DNA from: Microbacterium pumilum
GTDB lineage: Bacteria > Actinomycetota > Actinomycetes > Actinomycetales > Microbacteriaceae
Direction of reading: 5' to 3'
Assembly: GCF_039530225.1 (NCBI RefSeq)
Contig: NZ_BAAAOH010000001.1
Span: 2,356,001-2,420,000 of the forward strand
DNA length: 64,000 bases
The notes below the pieces were generated by a model, which had not been told where the DNA came from, ran no database searches, and saw nothing but the letters and a program-made list of their open reading frames with translations. Positions 45,027-54,947 of this stretch are shown piece by piece (position 1 is the stretch's first letter; the number at the start of each line of letters is the position of its first letter). The translations under genes and the position numbers were made by a program.

Positions 45027-45758
45027 GTGACTGACTCCACCGAAGACGGACGCGGGCACGAGTCGCCCGCTGCCGTCATCCCGCTCTTCGGCGTACGCCC
45101 TGCGGAGCGACCGGCGCACACAGTGTCGTCGGTCGCCCCCGCGGTCCCTCGGTCGATGGAGCGCGGGTCAAGCCGACCCGAGGCGGCGCATGCCGACTGG
45201 CACCCGACGTGGCTCGAGGACGATCAGCCGGATGAGAGTCCCGACGACGAAGACGCGCAGATCGACGCCGACGCCGACGACCTGGCCGAGAAGCGTCTCC
45301 TGCGTAAGCTCCGCGCCCGGTCGCTGTCGGTCGCCGAGGCACGCAAGGTCCTGACCCAGAACGACGTTTCGGCGCACCGCGCAGAGGCGATCATCGACGA
45401 GTTCATACGGCACGGCTACCTCGACGACGCGGCGCTCGCGGAGCAGCTGGTGCATGTGGGCGTCGACCGCAAGGGTCAAGGCAGGCAGGTGATCGCCCAG
45501 ACGCTCGCCGGTCGGGGCGTGCCCCGCGACATCGCCGATGCCGCGCTGTCGGCGGTTCCCGACGATGAGGCGGAACGCGCCCTCGAGTTCGCACGGTCCC
45601 GAGCCTCTCGCCTCGGCGATGTCGATGACACGACCGCCATGCGGCGGCTGCTCGGCCAGCTCATGCGACGCGGGTACGGCGGGTCGGCGGCGACCACCGC
45701 CGCACGCACGGCGCTCGCCGAGCGCGACAAGGGGTCGTCCGGCGTGCGGTTCCGCTGA
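45027..45758 (+). CDS. recX: Regulatory protein RecX
   Basis: The 243-residue protein is RecX, which caps and limits RecA filaments. The conserved helical region (about 90-235) includes LRARSLSVAEARKVL, VIDEFIRHGYLDD-like AIIDEFIRHGYLDDAAL and RRLLGQLMRRGYG. The first 85 residues are an acidic, poorly conserved extension. GTG 45027 follows a short repeat pair (GGCTCGACGCAAGTG, GGCTCAACACAAGTG). Likely cotranscribed with recA. Confidence 0.9.
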   Translation: MTDSTEDGRGHESPAAVIPLFGVRPAERPAHTVSSVAPAVPRSMERGSSRPEAAHADWHPTWLEDDQPDESPDDEDAQIDADADDLAEKRLLRKLRARSLSVAEARKVLTQNDVSAHRAEAIIDEFIRHGYLDDAALAEQLVHVGVDRKGQGRQVIAQTLAGRGVPRDIADAALSAVPDDEAERALEFARSRASRLGDVDDTTAMRRLLGQLMRRGYGGSAATTAARTALAERDKGSSGVRFR

Positions 45759-45811
45759 CGCCCGTCGGCAGGCTCGGGTGGCGAGCAAGCACGTCCGCAC
45801 GTGCGAGACTG

Positions 45812-45839
45812 TGAGCCACGCGCTCGCCCGCGTGGCTCA
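45812..45839 (+). terminator. Hairpin between recX and the ABC transporter
   Basis: An 11-bp perfect stem (45812-45822 with 45829-45839) and a 6-nt loop, 54 bp after recX. No T tract follows. It is either the recA-recX terminator or an operator for the next gene. Confidence 0.55.
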
Positions 45840-45863
45840 TCCTGGGTCGTGACTGGGGGGACG

Positions 45864-46802
45864 ATGTCGATCGAGGTCGAACAGCTGACCAAGCGATTCC
45901 GCACGGTGACAGCCGTCGACGAACTGAGCTTCAGCGTTCCCGAAGGCATCGCGTTCGCGTTCCTCGGCGCCAACGGCGCAGGCAAGTCGACGACCATCAA
46001 CTGCCTGACGACGGTGCTGCCGTTCGACTCGGGCTCGGTCCGAGTCGCCGGGCACGACGTCGTGCATGACGGGGAGCGGGTCCGCGAGCGGATCGGCGTG
46101 GTCTTCCAGGACTCGGTGCTGGATCCCATGCTCACCGTGCGCGAGAATCTGCGACTGCGCGCTACTCTCGCGCGGTTGCCCAGGGCTCGGGCCGATCGAC
46201 GGATCAACGACCTCACCGACCTCATCTCGCTGGGGTCGTTCCTCGATCGACCGTACGGCAAGCTCTCCGGCGGGCAGCGCCGGCGCGTCGACATCGCGCG
46301 GGCGCTGATCCACGAGCCGAGCATCGTCTTCCTCGATGAGCCGACGGCGGGCCTCGATCCCGCGAGTCGCGCGATCGTGTGGAGCACGATCCATGAGCTC
46401 CGCGAACAGACGGGGCTCACCGTGTTCCTCACGACGCACTACATGGAGGAGACCGAAGAGGCCGATCGGGTGTGCATCATCGACCGGGGCAGGATCATCG
46501 CCGACGGCACCCCTGCCGAGCTTCGGGCCGAGCACAGCAACAGCATCTTGACGATCACTTCCGCAGACCCCGACGGGCTGATCGTGCTGGCACGCGAGCG
46601 CGGCGGCAACCCCGAGGCGGACGGCGAGCGAATCGTCGTCGCCGTCGACGATGCGATGGTCGCGCGGGCCATCCTCGACGCCCACGGTGATGCGGTGCGG
46701 GACTTCGAGTTCCGCCACGGCCGGATGGACGATGTGTTCCTTGCGCTCACCGGCGGAACGACCGACGCCGCAGACCTCCAGGAAGACGGCGAGGCGGCGT
46801 GA
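45864..46802 (+). CDS. ABC transporter ATP-binding protein, DrrA-like
   Basis: The 312-residue ATPase has Walker A GANGAGKST near 37-45, signature LSGGQRRRVDIAR near 132, Walker B IVFLDEPTAGLDP and the H-loop TTHYMEE. A C-terminal domain of about 90 residues is of the DrrA/ABC-2 type. With the permease next door it forms an exporter of drugs, lipids or antibiotics. ATG 45864 follows a G-rich site; GTG 45849 is a possible earlier start. Confidence 0.88.
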   Translation: MSIEVEQLTKRFRTVTAVDELSFSVPEGIAFAFLGANGAGKSTTINCLTTVLPFDSGSVRVAGHDVVHDGERVRERIGVVFQDSVLDPMLTVRENLRLRATLARLPRARADRRINDLTDLISLGSFLDRPYGKLSGGQRRRVDIARALIHEPSIVFLDEPTAGLDPASRAIVWSTIHELREQTGLTVFLTTHYMEETEEADRVCIIDRGRIIADGTPAELRAEHSNSILTITSADPDGLIVLARERGGNPEADGERIVVAVDDAMVARAILDAHGDAVRDFEFRHGRMDDVFLALTGGTTDAADLQEDGEAA

Positions 46803-47677
46803 GAGTCGTCGGATCGATCGTCCGCCGCAACCTGCGGCTGTTCTTCCGTGACCGGATGAACGTCTTCTTCTCGCTCCTCGGCGCCATCATCCTGTTCGTC
46901 CTGTACACCCTGTTCCTCGCCCGCCTGCAGATCGACGGTCTCAGCGAGACGTTCCCTTCTGCGTCCGAGGACGAGATCCGCTCATTCGTCGACACGTGGA
47001 TGTTCGCCGGCATCGTGATGCTGTCGACGATCACGACCGGGCTCGGTGCCCTGGCAACCCTCGTGGACGACGGTGAGACCGGCCGCTTCCGCGACTTCCT
47101 GGTATCGCCGGTGCGCCGCTGGCAGCTCGTCCTCGGCTACCTCGCCGCGGCCGTCATCGTCGCGGTCGTGATGTCGATGATCGTGCTGACGGTGAGCATC
47201 CTCTACCTGGGAATCGTCGACGCCACCTGGCTCGGGCCCGCCATCGTCCTGCGCATCGCCGGCATCACCGTGCTGTGCTGCGCGGGTTTCACCGCGCTAT
47301 CGGCGCTCGTGGTCTCGTTCATCCGCACCAATGCGGCGTTCTCGGGCTTCGCGACCGTCATCGGCACGGTGCTCGGCTTCATCGCCGGCGCCTACATCCC
47401 GGTGGGGTCGCTTCCGATCGCGGTCGCCAGCACGATCAATGCGCTGCCATTCGCCCAGGGCGCCATGCTCCTCCGACGCGAATTCACCGACGAATCGCTG
47501 GCGTCGATGGTGGGACGGAACGCCGAGGCGGCGGCGACGATCCGGGAGTTCTACGGCATCGACGCATTCGTGGGCGATGCGCTCGTTCCTGCCGGCATCG
47601 CCTTCGGTGTGCTGCTCGCGATGGCCTTCGGCTTCACGCTGCTCTCGGCGGGGCGAATCCGCGCGCGCATCCGGTGA
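46799..47677 (+). CDS. ABC-2 type transporter permease
   Basis: The 292-residue membrane protein has six transmembrane helices and the ABC-2 signature region around [17 protein letters not shown] near 200. It overlaps the ATPase gene by GTGA, so the two are translated together. The exported molecule is unknown. Confidence 0.88.
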   Translation: MRVVGSIVRRNLRLFFRDRMNVFFSLLGAIILFVLYTLFLARLQIDGLSETFPSASEDEIRSFVDTWMFAGIVMLSTITTGLGALATLVDDGETGRFRDFLVSPVRRWQLVLGYLAAAVIVAVVMSMIVLTVSILYLGIVDATWLGPAIVLRIAGITVLCCAGFTALSALVVSFIRTNAAFSGFATVIGTVLGFIAGAYIPVGSLPIAVASTINALPFAQGAMLLRREFTDESLASMVGRNAEAAATIREFYGIDAFVGDALVPAGIAFGVLLAMAFGFTLLSAGRIRARIR

Positions 47678-47735
47678 GGCGCGAAGCCGTCCCTCAGCCG
47701 ACGTGCACCGGACGGCTCGTAGAATGGCACCCATC

Positions 47736-49280
47736 ATGACCACTCCGTCTTCGGCGCCGACGATCATCGCGCCCTCTCCCGCCGCGCATGCTCCGGACGG
47801 TCGAGCCCGCACGTACGAGGTGCGCACGTTCGGCTGCCAGATGAACGTCCATGACTCCGAGCGCCTTTCCGGCTCGCTCGAGAGCGCCGGCTATGTGCCG
47901 GCCGAGCTCGGCCAAGACGCCGACGTCGTCGTCATCAACACGTGCGCCGTCCGCGACAACGCCGCCGGCAAGTTGTACGGCACCCTCGGCCACCTGAAGT
48001 CCCGCAAGGACAAGCACGAAGGCATGCAGATCGCGGTCGGGGGCTGCCTCGCGCAGATGGACAAGCAGACGGTGATCGACAAGGCGCCGTGGGTGGATGT
48101 CGTCTTCGGCACCCATAACATGGGGTCGCTGCCGAGCATGCTCGAGCGTGCGCGACACAACGGCGAGGCGGAGCTCGAGATCCTCGAGTCCCTCGAGATC
48201 TTCCCGTCGACGCTCCCGACGAAGCGCGACTCCGTCTACAGCGGCTGGGTGTCGATCTCGGTGGGATGCAACAACACGTGCACGTTCTGCATCGTGCCGA
48301 GTCTGCGCGGCAAGGAGAAGGACCGCCGTCCCGGCGACATCCTGAACGAGATCCGTCTCCTCGTCGACGACGGAGCCATCGAAGTCACGCTGCTTGGGCA
48401 GAACGTCAACTCCTATGGCGTCGAGTTCGGCGACCGGCAGGCTTTCGGCAAGCTCCTTCGCGCCGCGGGCGAGATCGAGGGGCTCGAGCGCATCCGCTTC
48501 ACGAGCCCGCACCCGGCCGCATTCACCGACGACGTCATCGACGCGATGGCCGAGACGCCGTCCGTGATGCCGCAGTTGCACATGCCGCTGCAGTCCGGCA
48601 GCGATCGCGTCCTCAAGGCGATGCGCCGCTCATACCGCAGCGAGCGGTTCCTCGGCATCCTCGACCGCGTCCGCGAGCGGATGCCGCACGCCGCGATCAC
48701 AACGGACATCATCGTGGGCTTCCCCGGCGAGACCGACGAGGACTTCGAAGACACCATGCGTGTCGTGGAGCAGGCGCGCTTCACGAGTGCCTTCACGTTC
48801 CAGTACTCGATCCGCGAGGGCACCCCGGCAGCCACCATGCCCGACCAGGTGCCGAAGGCGATCGTCCAGGAGCGGTACGAGCGCCTCATCGCCCTGCAGG
48901 AGCGCATCTCGTTCGAAGAGAACCGGAAGCAGGTCGGCCGCGAACTCCAGGTGCTCGTCTCGATGGGCGAGGGCAAGAAGGATGCCGCGACCCACCGGCT
49001 GACCGGACGCGCCGAAGACAACAGACTCGTCCACTTCGAGGTCCCGGCAGGGTCGGACCTGCCTCGACCCGGCGACGTCGTGTCGGTCGTCGTGACGCAC
49101 GCTGCGCCGTTCCACCTCCTCGCGGATGCTCCCGACGGAGCGCCGCTGCACATCCGCCGCACCCGCGCAGGCGATGCGTGGGATCGCACGCAGGCAGAGT
49201 CCTGCGCCCTGCCCACCTCCACCGGCGGTGCGCCGACCGCGGTGTCGCTGGGCCTGCCCACGCTGCGCGTCGGGGTGTGA
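47736..49280 (+). CDS. miaB: tRNA-2-methylthio-N6-dimethylallyladenosine synthase MiaB
   Basis: The 514-residue radical SAM methylthiotransferase acts on i6A37 in tRNA. The N-terminal UPF0004 domain has Cys in [14 protein letters not shown] and GGCLAQ for the second cluster. The radical SAM motif is CNNTCTFC with Cys178, 182 and 185. A TRAM domain (about 430-475) follows, and then a variable tail of 40 residues. ATG 47736 is chosen over ATG 47724, which overlaps the TAGAAT promoter (47720-47725). The miaA gene overlaps by GTGA. Confidence 0.94.
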   Translation: MTTPSSAPTIIAPSPAAHAPDGRARTYEVRTFGCQMNVHDSERLSGSLESAGYVPAELGQDADVVVINTCAVRDNAAGKLYGTLGHLKSRKDKHEGMQIAVGGCLAQMDKQTVIDKAPWVDVVFGTHNMGSLPSMLERARHNGEAELEILESLEIFPSTLPTKRDSVYSGWVSISVGCNNTCTFCIVPSLRGKEKDRRPGDILNEIRLLVDDGAIEVTLLGQNVNSYGVEFGDRQAFGKLLRAAGEIEGLERIRFTSPHPAAFTDDVIDAMAETPSVMPQLHMPLQSGSDRVLKAMRRSYRSERFLGILDRVRERMPHAAITTDIIVGFPGETDEDFEDTMRVVEQARFTSAFTFQYSIREGTPAATMPDQVPKAIVQERYERLIALQERISFEENRKQVGRELQVLVSMGEGKKDAATHRLTGRAEDNRLVHFEVPAGSDLPRPGDVVSVVVTHAAPFHLLADAPDGAPLHIRRTRAGDAWDRTQAESCALPTSTGGAPTAVSLGLPTLRVGV

Positions 49281-50206
49281 GCGCAGCCAGCTCGTTCGCA
49301 CCGCGTCTCTGGGCGGTGGTGGGGGCAACCGGCACGGGGAAGTCGGCGCTGTCGCTCGACCTCGCGGAGGCCCTCGCCGCGCAGGGCAGGCCCGCCGAGA
49401 TCGTCAATGCCGATGCGATGCAGCTGTATCGCGGCATGGACATCGGCACGGCCAAGCTGCCGATCGCCGAGCGGCGCGGCATCCCGCACCACCTGCTGGA
49501 CGTGCTCGACGTCACCGACGAAGCGGCGGTCGCCTGGTATCAGGATGCGGCGCGCACCGCGATCGACGACATCCATGCTCGCGGCGCGGATGCGATCCTC
49601 GTCGGAGGATCCGGCCTGTACGTCTCGAGCGTGCTCTTCGATTTCCGCTTCCCGCCGCACGACGACGAGCTGCGGGCGGAGCTCGAGGCCCAACTCGAGC
49701 AGGACGGGCCCGGCGTCCTGTTCGCACGGTTGCGCGACGCGGATCCGGTCACCGCGGCGCGCATCGACCCGAAGAACGGCCGCCGGATCGTGCGGGCGCT
49801 CGAGATCCTCGCGCAGGGCGAGTCGACCCACGGCGCCGCGCTGCCAGACGCACCGACACTCTGGCGCGCAGACACGCGGGTCGTCGGTGTCGCCGTTCCG
49901 CGCGCCGAGTTGGTCGAGCGGCTCGACCTGCGCGTCGAGCGGATGTGGGCAGATGGCCTCCTCGACGAGGTCGCCGGTCTTCGCGCGCGGGGCCTCGAAG
50001 ACGGCGTGACCGCGAGACGCGCGATCGGGTATGCGCAGGCGCTCGCTCAGCTGGCGGGCACGGCGTCCGAGACCGAGGCGATCGCGGAGACGCAGGCGCT
50101 CACGCGTCGCTACGCCCGACGGCAGGTGTCGTGGTTCAAGCGCTACGACGCGATCGAATGGCTCGAGCCGGGTGCGGCTGTGTCGCTGGAAAGCGCAGCC
50201 GGATGA
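49277..50206 (+). CDS. miaA: tRNA dimethylallyltransferase MiaA
   Basis: MiaA adds the dimethylallyl group to A37 of tRNAs reading U-initial codons, making the MiaB substrate. The 309-residue protein has the P-loop GATGTGKS at 16-23, the [18 protein letters not shown] segment near 45-60, and RRAIGYAQ near 250, with the KRYDAIEW end. GTG 49277 overlaps the miaB stop. The next gene overlaps by ATGA, so miaB-miaA-GNAT form one operon. Confidence 0.93.
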   Translation: MSAASSFAPRLWAVVGATGTGKSALSLDLAEALAAQGRPAEIVNADAMQLYRGMDIGTAKLPIAERRGIPHHLLDVLDVTDEAAVAWYQDAARTAIDDIHARGADAILVGGSGLYVSSVLFDFRFPPHDDELRAELEAQLEQDGPGVLFARLRDADPVTAARIDPKNGRRIVRALEILAQGESTHGAALPDAPTLWRADTRVVGVAVPRAELVERLDLRVERMWADGLLDEVAGLRARGLEDGVTARRAIGYAQALAQLAGTASETEAIAETQALTRRYARRQVSWFKRYDAIEWLEPGAAVSLESAAG

Positions 50207-50628
50207 CGATCGACATCCGGCCGTTCGACCGTGCCGACACCGAGGCCGTTGTGGCCCTGTGGCATGGGGCGGGCCTCACCCGCCCCTGGAACGATCCGCA
50301 TGAGGACATCGAGCGCAAGCTCGGTGTGCAGCCCGAGCTGTTCCTGGTCGCGATCGACGGCGGCGAGGTTGTGGGATCGGTGATGGCGGGCTACGACGGA
50401 CACCGCGGCTGGCTGTACTACCTGGCCACCGATTCCGCTCGCCGCGGTGAGGGCATCGCGCGGTCGCTGGTGGGTGTCGCTGAGGAGCGGCTCATCGCGC
50501 TGGGCTGTCCCAAGGTTCAGCTGATGGTGCGACCTGACAACGAAAGCGCCCGCGGCTTCTACGAAGCTCTCGGCTACGAGCCGTTCGACACCTGGGCGAC
50601 GGCCAAGCGGCTCATCGCCGACGACTGA
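50203..50628 (+). CDS. GNAT-family acetyltransferase, YpeA type
   Basis: The 141-residue protein resembles YpeA ([28 protein letters not shown] start, [15 protein letters not shown] acetyl-CoA loop near 80 and the [13 protein letters not shown] helix). The substrate is unknown. It is coupled to miaA by a 4-bp overlap. Confidence 0.85.
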   Translation: MTIDIRPFDRADTEAVVALWHGAGLTRPWNDPHEDIERKLGVQPELFLVAIDGGEVVGSVMAGYDGHRGWLYYLATDSARRGEGIARSLVGVAEERLIALGCPKVQLMVRPDNESARGFYEALGYEPFDTWATAKRLIADD

Positions 50629-50645
50629 CATGACATCCTGATCCG

Positions 50646-50864
50646 GTGACGGAATCCGAGCCCCACACCAAGCTCCACCGCGACGGCAGCGTGTGGTCCC
50701 GCGGCTTCATGCGGGGCGATGACATGGATGGGTACTGGGAGTGGTTCCGCGTCGACGGCACGATCATGCGCAGCGGCACGTTCGATCGCGGGCGTCAGGT
50801 CGGCGTGTGGACCACGTACGACAGGTCGGGCGCGCCACACAAGGAGACCCGGTTCCCTGACTGA
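50646..50864 (+). CDS. Small MORN/YwqK-like protein
   Basis: The 72-residue protein has two or three MORN-like repeats (KLHRDGSVWSRGFMRG, GYWEWFRVDGTIMRSGTFDRGR and GVWTTYDRSGAPHKE). It resembles the YwqK family, named for an antitoxin that neutralises YwqJ in Bacillus. No toxin lies nearby, so an antitoxin role is doubtful. GTG 50646. Confidence 0.65.
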   Translation: MTESEPHTKLHRDGSVWSRGFMRGDDMDGYWEWFRVDGTIMRSGTFDRGRQVGVWTTYDRSGAPHKETRFPD

Positions 50865-51341
50865 CTAGTCCGCAGGACCGGGAATCGGCACTTCGCGTCC
50901 GGCGACTCGGTCGGCGAGGCCCACTTCGGCCAGCAGCACCTCGACGGTCTCCCTCGCACCCCGCAGTCGGTCGTCGCCGACCGCGTCGGCGATTCGCCGC
51001 TCCAATCGCGCACGGATGTCGCGAGCGGCGCGGACGGCGTCGCGCCCGTGGTGGCTGAGCGAGATCGAACGGCGTCGCGCATCGGCGGCGTCGGGGGATG
51101 CCTCGATGTAGCCGAGTGCGGACAGCTCGGCGATGGTCTTGGACATCGCTTGCTGCGTCACGCCGAGGTCGCGGGCGAGGGCGGTGATGCTCAGGGGTGC
51201 CACGAGCAGTCGCTGGAAGACATATCCGTGGCGCACTCGCAATCCCGCGTATCCCGCGGATTCGAGCGACCGCACGATGAATGCGTCAGATGCGCCCCCG
51301 GCAAGTGAGACGAGATCCACCAGAGTGAGAGCGTTGGACAC
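50865..51341 (-). CDS. MarR-family transcriptional regulator
   Basis: The 158-residue protein has a MarR winged helix (about 50-125, with LARDLGVTQQAMSKTIAELSALGYIEASPD and the DARRRSISLS wing). GTG 51341 lies within the operator, so the repressor would control its own mRNA. It is divergent from an NTF2-like gene. Ligand unknown. Confidence 0.85.
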   Translation of the reverse strand: MSNALTLVDLVSLAGGASDAFIVRSLESAGYAGLRVRHGYVFQRLLVAPLSITALARDLGVTQQAMSKTIAELSALGYIEASPDAADARRRSISLSHHGRDAVRAARDIRARLERRIADAVGDDRLRGARETVEVLLAEVGLADRVAGREVPIPGPAD

Positions 51342-51362
51342 ACAACCATAGTTGTGTATTAT
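51340..51362. promoter_or_regulatory. MarR operator overlapping divergent promoters
   Basis: ACACAACCATAGTTGTGT (51340-51357) is a perfect 7-4-7 inverted repeat. It spans the regulator's start codon and touches the -10 of the rightward gene, TATTAT (51357-51362), which sits 7 nt before ATG 51370. Confidence 0.75.
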
Positions 51363-51369
51363 CGCTCGC

Positions 51370-51750
51370 ATGACAAGCACGGAGGATGTCGTACGTCGCT
51401 ACTTCTCGCTCGTCGCCGACCTGGACTCCAGCGCGGATGAGCTGCGAGAGGTCGTCACACCCGATGCCGTCTTCACCGAGCTGCCGAACCCGATCTCGCC
51501 GAACGGTCACACGCGCACGATCGACGAGACGATCGCCGGCTTCCTGGCGGGCAAGGCCCGGTTGACGGCGCAGTCGATCGAGATCCACGAGGTGCTCGTC
51601 GTCGGCGATCGGGCTGCGGTCCGCTCGACCTGGCGCGGCACGATCGGCGACACCGAGATCGTCGCGCACATGGCCGGGTTCCTCACTGTTCGCGATGGGC
51701 GGATCGTCGCCCACGACACCTACGACTGCTACGAGCCGTTCGCGATCTGA
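51370..51750 (+). CDS. SnoaL/NTF2-like protein
   Basis: The 126-residue protein has the NTF2-like cone fold seen in SnoaL polyketide cyclases and ketosteroid isomerases (helix TEDVVRRYFSLVADLD, strand VVTPDAVFTELPN, and the FLTVRDGRIVAHDTYDCYEP end). No catalytic assignment can be made. Leaderless start after TATTAT. The MarR operator overlaps its promoter, so it is a direct target of the divergent regulator. Confidence 0.78.
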   Translation: MTSTEDVVRRYFSLVADLDSSADELREVVTPDAVFTELPNPISPNGHTRTIDETIAGFLAGKARLTAQSIEIHEVLVVGDRAAVRSTWRGTIGDTEIVAHMAGFLTVRDGRIVAHDTYDCYEPFAI

Positions 51751-51766
51751 GTGGCCGTGGCATCCG

Positions 51767-51772
51767 TAGAAT
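51767..51772 (+). promoter_or_regulatory. Leaderless promoter -10 of dapF
   Basis: TAGAAT, a 6-nt gap and ATG 51779. Confidence 0.6.
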
Positions 51773-51778
51773 CGAGGG

Positions 51779-52645
51779 ATGCCGCAGACCATCGCCTTCA
51801 CGAAAGGGCACGGCACCGGCAACGACTTCGTGATCCTCCCCGATCCCGATGGCGAGCTGGAGCTTTCCGACGATCAGGTCGCGGTCCTGTGCGACCGGCG
51901 CTTCGGGATCGGCGCGGACGGGGTTCTGCGGGTCGTGCGCGCGACGGCGATCCCCGAAGGGATGACCGCTGACGGGGCCGAGTGGTTCATGGACTATCGC
52001 AATGCCGACGGTTCGAAGGCCGAGATGTGCGGCAATGGCATCCGCGTGTTCGCGCGCTATCTCGCTGACGCGGGGTGGGCGTCGCTGGATGATGCGCCCC
52101 TCGCGATCGGCACACGTGCCGGCGTGAAGATCGTGACGCGAAGCGATCTCGGCTTCGAGGTCGACCTCGGGCCATGGCTCGTCGATGACGCCGATGTGCT
52201 TGTGCGGGCACGCGGCGTCGGCGCACCGCGCCCTGGCCTCGGCATCGATGTCGGCAACCCGCATGTGGTCGTCGCCCTGCCCGACACCGATGAGCTGGAC
52301 GGTCTCGACCTGGCAGCGGAGCCGCAGCTCCATCCGGTACCACCGCACGGCGCGAACGTCGAGTTCGTCGTCCCGAGCGACCCTCTCGTGCGCAACGGCG
52401 TCGGATCCATCCGCATGCGCGTCTTCGAGCGCGGCGTCGGAGAGACGATGAGCTGCGGGACCGGCGTGGCGGCCGCGGCGCTGGCGGTGCGGCACTGGGC
52501 GGGCCCCGCTGCCCCGGACCACTGGACCGTGGACGTGCCGGGCGGCACCTTGGAGGTGCGAACCATCGAGGTCGGCGCCGAGCACCACGTGCTGCTCTCG
52601 GGACCGGCGACGCTCGTCTACTCGGGCGAGGTCACGCTCACGTAG
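51779..52645 (+). CDS. dapF: Diaminopimelate epimerase
   Basis: DapF interconverts LL- and meso-diaminopimelate, feeding lysine and peptidoglycan. The 288-residue protein has [12 protein letters not shown] at its start and both catalytic Cys: Cys84 in MCGNG and Cys226 in SCGTG. Length is normal. It lies between miaA and hflX as in many actinobacteria. Confidence 0.94.
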   Translation: MPQTIAFTKGHGTGNDFVILPDPDGELELSDDQVAVLCDRRFGIGADGVLRVVRATAIPEGMTADGAEWFMDYRNADGSKAEMCGNGIRVFARYLADAGWASLDDAPLAIGTRAGVKIVTRSDLGFEVDLGPWLVDDADVLVRARGVGAPRPGLGIDVGNPHVVVALPDTDELDGLDLAAEPQLHPVPPHGANVEFVVPSDPLVRNGVGSIRMRVFERGVGETMSCGTGVAAAALAVRHWAGPAAPDHWTVDVPGGTLEVRTIEVGAEHHVLLSGPATLVYSGEVTLT

Positions 52646-52660
52646 GCAGCCGCGCCGGCG

Positions 52661-53302
52661 TCAGGGCAGCGTGATCGGCTCGCTGAGCGGTGAGCCGTGG
52701 CGCCGCACTTTGATGACGCGGAACCCACGGCCGGTCGCCACGCGGTGCACGCTGTAGCCCCGCTCGAAAGTGGCGGCCAGCCAGCGCTGGAGGGAGTCCG
52801 AGCCGAGGTTGCGCTGCACGACGAGCCACGCATCCGACCGCTCTTCCAGACGCGGGATCCAGCGTTCGAGCAGCCCGTGCAGCTCGTTCTTGCCGACGCG
52901 GATCGGCGGATTCGAGCGGATCGTGCGGAACGCGATGTCGCCGGGAACATCCTCCGGCAGGAGAGCGTTGACGTTGTCGAGTCCCAGAGCGAGAGCGTTT
53001 CGCCGGACGAGATCGAGCGCCCGCTCGTTCACGTCCACCGCCCAGACGGCCGCGTGTGGCGACTGGATGGCCAGGGTGAGCGCGATCGGACCCCAGCCGC
53101 TTCCGAGATCGAGAAGGTTTCCACCCGGCGGTGGCGGGGGAGTGTTGGCGAGGAGGACCCCGGTGCCCGAGTCGACGTGATCGGGGCTGAATACCCCTCC
53201 GGCGGTGGAGACCTCGAGGTCGCGGTCGGCGAGTGTCACGCGAATGCGTCGGAGATTCTCGGCACTGGCGGGGGACGCGCTGAAGTAGTGGTCGCTCCCC
53301 AT
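52661..53302 (-). CDS. Class I SAM methyltransferase, RsmC-like
   Basis: The 213-residue protein has the HYFSASP start and FSPDHVDSGTGVLL, then SAM motif I LLDLGSGWGPI near 65-75 and the SNPPIRVG (NPP-type) motif near 130. This combination is that of the RsmC/MTS family, which methylates guanine N2 in 16S rRNA. TACGCT and 7 nt precede ATG 53302 on its strand, a leaderless start. It is convergent with dapF. Confidence 0.85.
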   Translation of the reverse strand: MGSDHYFSASPASAENLRRIRVTLADRDLEVSTAGGVFSPDHVDSGTGVLLANTPPPPPGGNLLDLGSGWGPIALTLAIQSPHAAVWAVDVNERALDLVRRNALALGLDNVNALLPEDVPGDIAFRTIRSNPPIRVGKNELHGLLERWIPRLEERSDAWLVVQRNLGSDSLQRWLAATFERGYSVHRVATGRGFRVIKVRRHGSPLSEPITLP

Positions 53303-53343
53303 GGCTGTCGAGCGTACCGGAGGACCTCCCCACCGCGGGAGAC

Positions 53344-53349
53344 TAGAAT
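53344..53349 (+). promoter_or_regulatory. Probable hflX promoter -10
   Basis: TAGAAT, giving a leader of about 40 nt with a ribosome-binding site (GGAAGGA) before ATG 53397. Confidence 0.45.
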
Positions 53350-53396
53350 CACCACGCTCACCCGAACGATGCGGGTCAGCATCTTGGAAGGAACAC

Positions 53397-54947
53397 ATGA
53401 CGGACACCACAACCCCTCAGAGCACGGACGAGACCCCGGTCGACCCGGTGGATCGTGTGCTGGCGCGCGCCGACGCGCGCTCGGGGGTTCGCGTCAGCAC
53501 ATTCACCGAGCAGAGCGCGGCGCATCCCTTCGGGGCCGCGCAGGCCCTGCAGGATGAGGCGACGATCACCAGAACCGACACCGACGGCGACCAGTGGGAT
53601 CGTGAAGAGCGTGCTGCACTCCGCCGCGTTCCGGGCCTGTCGACCGAACTGCAGGACGTCACCGAGGTCGAGTACCGGCAGCTGCGACTCGAGAACGTCG
53701 TACTGGTCGGCGTGCATCCCCAGGGTGCACAGGAGGATGCCGAGAACTCGCTGCGCGAGCTCGCCGCGCTCTCCGAGACCGCCGGAGCGGTGGTCCTCGA
53801 CGCGATCCTCCAGCGCCGGCCGCATCCCGACCCAGCGACCTACATCGGCCGCGGCAAGGCGCAGGAGCTCCGAGACATCGTCGCCGCGGTCGGCGCCGAC
53901 ACCGTGATCGCCGACACCGAGCTGGCTCCGAGCCAGCGGCGCGCGCTCGAGGATGTCGTGAAGGTCAAGGTCATCGACCGCACCACCGTCATCCTCGACA
54001 TCTTCAGCCAGCACGCCAAGAGCCGCGAGGGCAAGGCCCAGGTCGAGCTCGCCCAGCTCGAGTACCTCCTCCCACGGCTGCGCGGGTGGGGCGACTCGAT
54101 GAGCCGCCAGGCCGGTGGCCAGGTGGGCGCAGGCGGTGCGGGAATGGGCTCGCGCGGACCCGGTGAGACGAAGATCGAGCTGGATCGCCGCCGCATCCGA
54201 ACGCGCATGGCTCAGCTGCGCCGCCAGATCCGGGACTTCGCTCCTGCGCGCGACGCCAAGCGCGCCGAGCGCAGGCGCAACACGATCCCCTCGGTGGCCA
54301 TCGCCGGTTACACGAACGCCGGCAAGTCGAGCCTGCTCAACCGGTTGACGAGCGCAGGCGTGCTCGTCGAGAACGCGCTGTTCGCCACGCTGGATGCCAC
54401 GGTTCGGCGCTCCGGCACGAGTGACGGGCGGGTTTACACCCTCACCGACACCGTCGGTTTCGTCCGGAACCTGCCGCACCAGCTCGTCGAGGCCTTCCGG
54501 TCGACGCTCGAAGAGGTCGGCGGCTCGGACGTCATCATCCACGTCGTGGATGCGGCGCACCCCGATCCCGCAGCCCAGCTCGCAACCGTCCGAGACGTGA
54601 TCGGCGATGTCGGCGCTCGCGGCATCCCCGAGATCGTCGTGTTCAACAAGGCGGACCTCGTCGACGAGGGCACGCGCATGGTGCTGCGCGGGCTTGAGCC
54701 GAATGCCGTGTTCGCGTCCTCCCGCACCGGCGAGGGGATCGACGAGCTGCGTGCCGCGATCGAGGCCGCCCTGCCGCTGCCGGCCGTCGAAGTGCGAGCC
54801 CTCGTGCCCTACGACCGGGGCGATCTCGTCTCGGCCATCCACGAGCAGGGGATCCTGCTCGAGCAGCAGCACGAGGCCTCAGGAACCGCCATCCACGCAC
54901 GTGTCGGCGAGCACCTCGCCGCGCGACTGGCGCCGTTCGCGGTCTAA
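53397..54947 (+). CDS. hflX: GTPase HflX
   Basis: HflX is a ribosome-splitting GTPase of stress recovery. The 516-residue protein has the HflX N-terminal domain with the VHPQGAQEDAENSLREL segment and RPHPDPATYIGRGK (about 145), then a Gly-rich linker (GGQVGAGGAGMGSRGPGETK near 250). The G domain follows: G1 GYTNAGKSS near 303, G3 DTVGF, G4 NKAD. ATG 53397 follows GGAAGGA. The 3' end overlaps the convergent peptidase by 4 bp. Confidence 0.93.
   Translation: MTDTTTPQSTDETPVDPVDRVLARADARSGVRVSTFTEQSAAHPFGAAQALQDEATITRTDTDGDQWDREERAALRRVPGLSTELQDVTEVEYRQLRLENVVLVGVHPQGAQEDAENSLRELAALSETAGAVVLDAILQRRPHPDPATYIGRGKAQELRDIVAAVGADTVIADTELAPSQRRALEDVVKVKVIDRTTVILDIFSQHAKSREGKAQVELAQLEYLLPRLRGWGDSMSRQAGGQVGAGGAGMGSRGPGETKIELDRRRIRTRMAQLRRQIRDFAPARDAKRAERRRNTIPSVAIAGYTNAGKSSLLNRLTSAGVLVENALFATLDATVRRSGTSDGRVYTLTDTVGFVRNLPHQLVEAFRSTLEEVGGSDVIIHVVDAAHPDPAAQLATVRDVIGDVGARGIPEIVVFNKADLVDEGTRMVLRGLEPNAVFASSRTGEGIDELRAAIEAALPLPAVEVRALVPYDRGDLVSAIHEQGILLEQQHEASGTAIHARVGEHLAARLAPFAV

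Noticed and set aside
50646..50864. Toxin-antitoxin pair around the YwqK-like gene
   Set aside because: No toxin-like partner lies on either side; the neighbours are an acetyltransferase and a MarR regulator.
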